Below are positions 63,879 to 64,000 of a stretch of 64,000 bases of DNA, piece after piece (position 1 is the first letter of the stretch; each line of letters begins with the position of its first letter). Origin of the DNA: CAVSRC01 sp963782045 (GTDB lineage Bacteria; Pseudomonadota; Alphaproteobacteria; Rhizobiales; Kaistiaceae); assembly GCA_963782045.1 (NCBI GenBank), contig CAWAIR010000037.1:558001-622000 (forward strand), written 5' to 3'. The position numbers and the translations under genes were made by a program. The notes beneath the pieces are model-generated. The model was not told where the DNA came from. It searched no databases and saw nothing but the letters and a program-made list of their open reading frames with translations.

Positions 63879-64000
63879 GAATCCTGTCCGCCTGAATCTC
63901 AATGTGGGTGAGTCAGGCGGTCATAGACCCGGCGCGACGCACACGCAACGCGGCACAACACCCTGACGGGGCGCCGTGTCCCGGGCGCGCCGCAGCACGT

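Overview
The window is GC-rich, densely packed alphaproteobacterial DNA. Three things point to the order Hyphomicrobiales (Rhizobiales): the cycHJKL - degP - two-component pair - glnE gene order, the feuN-feuP-feuQ trio beside it, and an RcGTA-type gene transfer agent (GTA) cluster. I cannot name a genus. No rRNA, tRNA or CRISPR array was seen.

Region 1 (1-1152): small accessory genes, namely a GFA-family protein cut by the window edge, a YciI/DGPF protein and a DHFR-family gene with its middle deleted. Region 2 (1166-7793): a hexuronate catabolism locus. A TRAP transporter (dctP-dctQ-dctM) and a fructuronate reductase/mannitol dehydrogenase gene run leftward. A GntR regulator and D-mannonate dehydratase (ManD) run rightward. 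Region 3 (7823-13211): a 273-bp MITE-like element, then a leftward xylose operon (xylB-xylA, a sugar-isomerase-like TIM barrel, a Gfo/Idh/MocA oxidoreductase).

Region 4 (13443-34632): housekeeping and envelope genes. These are pepN, a DUF2569 membrane protein, a large PAS histidine kinase, glnE (with several frame breaks), an OmpR/HK pair, degP, the cytochrome c maturation operon ccmI-ccmE-[VapBC]-ccmF-ccmH, a lipoprotein, and feuN-feuP-feuQ. A VapBC-type toxin-antitoxin pair sits inside the ccm operon.

Region 5 (34709-53330 plus 61008-62245): an RcGTA-like cluster on the minus strand. In transcriptional order it has portal (gp3), gp3.5, prohead protease (gp4), capsid (gp5), gp6-gp16, a SPRY-domain tail protein, a GH24 endolysin, a small membrane protein and a 3TM holin. 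It is interrupted twice: by inorganic pyrophosphatase (ppa, plus strand) between gp10.1 and gp11, and by about 7.6 kb of unrelated genes between portal and gp3.5. No terminase large subunit is present beside portal. Its gene junctions are filled with 7-bp iterated repeat arrays and CCCTCTCCC-type repeats that I do not see in the first 35 kb.

Region 6 (53436-60806), inside the GTA cluster: a LysE exporter, an L,D-transpeptidase with a duplicated Ala-rich stalk, and a compact metal/thiol regulon. The regulon is arsR-CDF efflux in one unit and fmdE-TSUP permease-dihydrolipoamide dehydrogenase-like reductase in a second. Both promoters carry the same 20-bp operator (ATATACG-N6-CGTATAT type) just downstream of a TTGAC-type -35 box. 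I consider this the most interesting system in the window. Region 7 (62439-63878): DUF423 membrane protein and an aldo/keto reductase.

Single-base frame breaks occur in about 11 otherwise well-conserved genes, in clusters at 1.7-2.6, 20.0-22.3, 45.4-49.1, 52.5, 54.5-56.7 and 61.2-61.6 kb. Because they hit glnE and ppa as well as phage genes, and each is repaired by adding or removing one base, sequencing or assembly error is the leading explanation. These genes are therefore given as full-length spans with the breaks noted.
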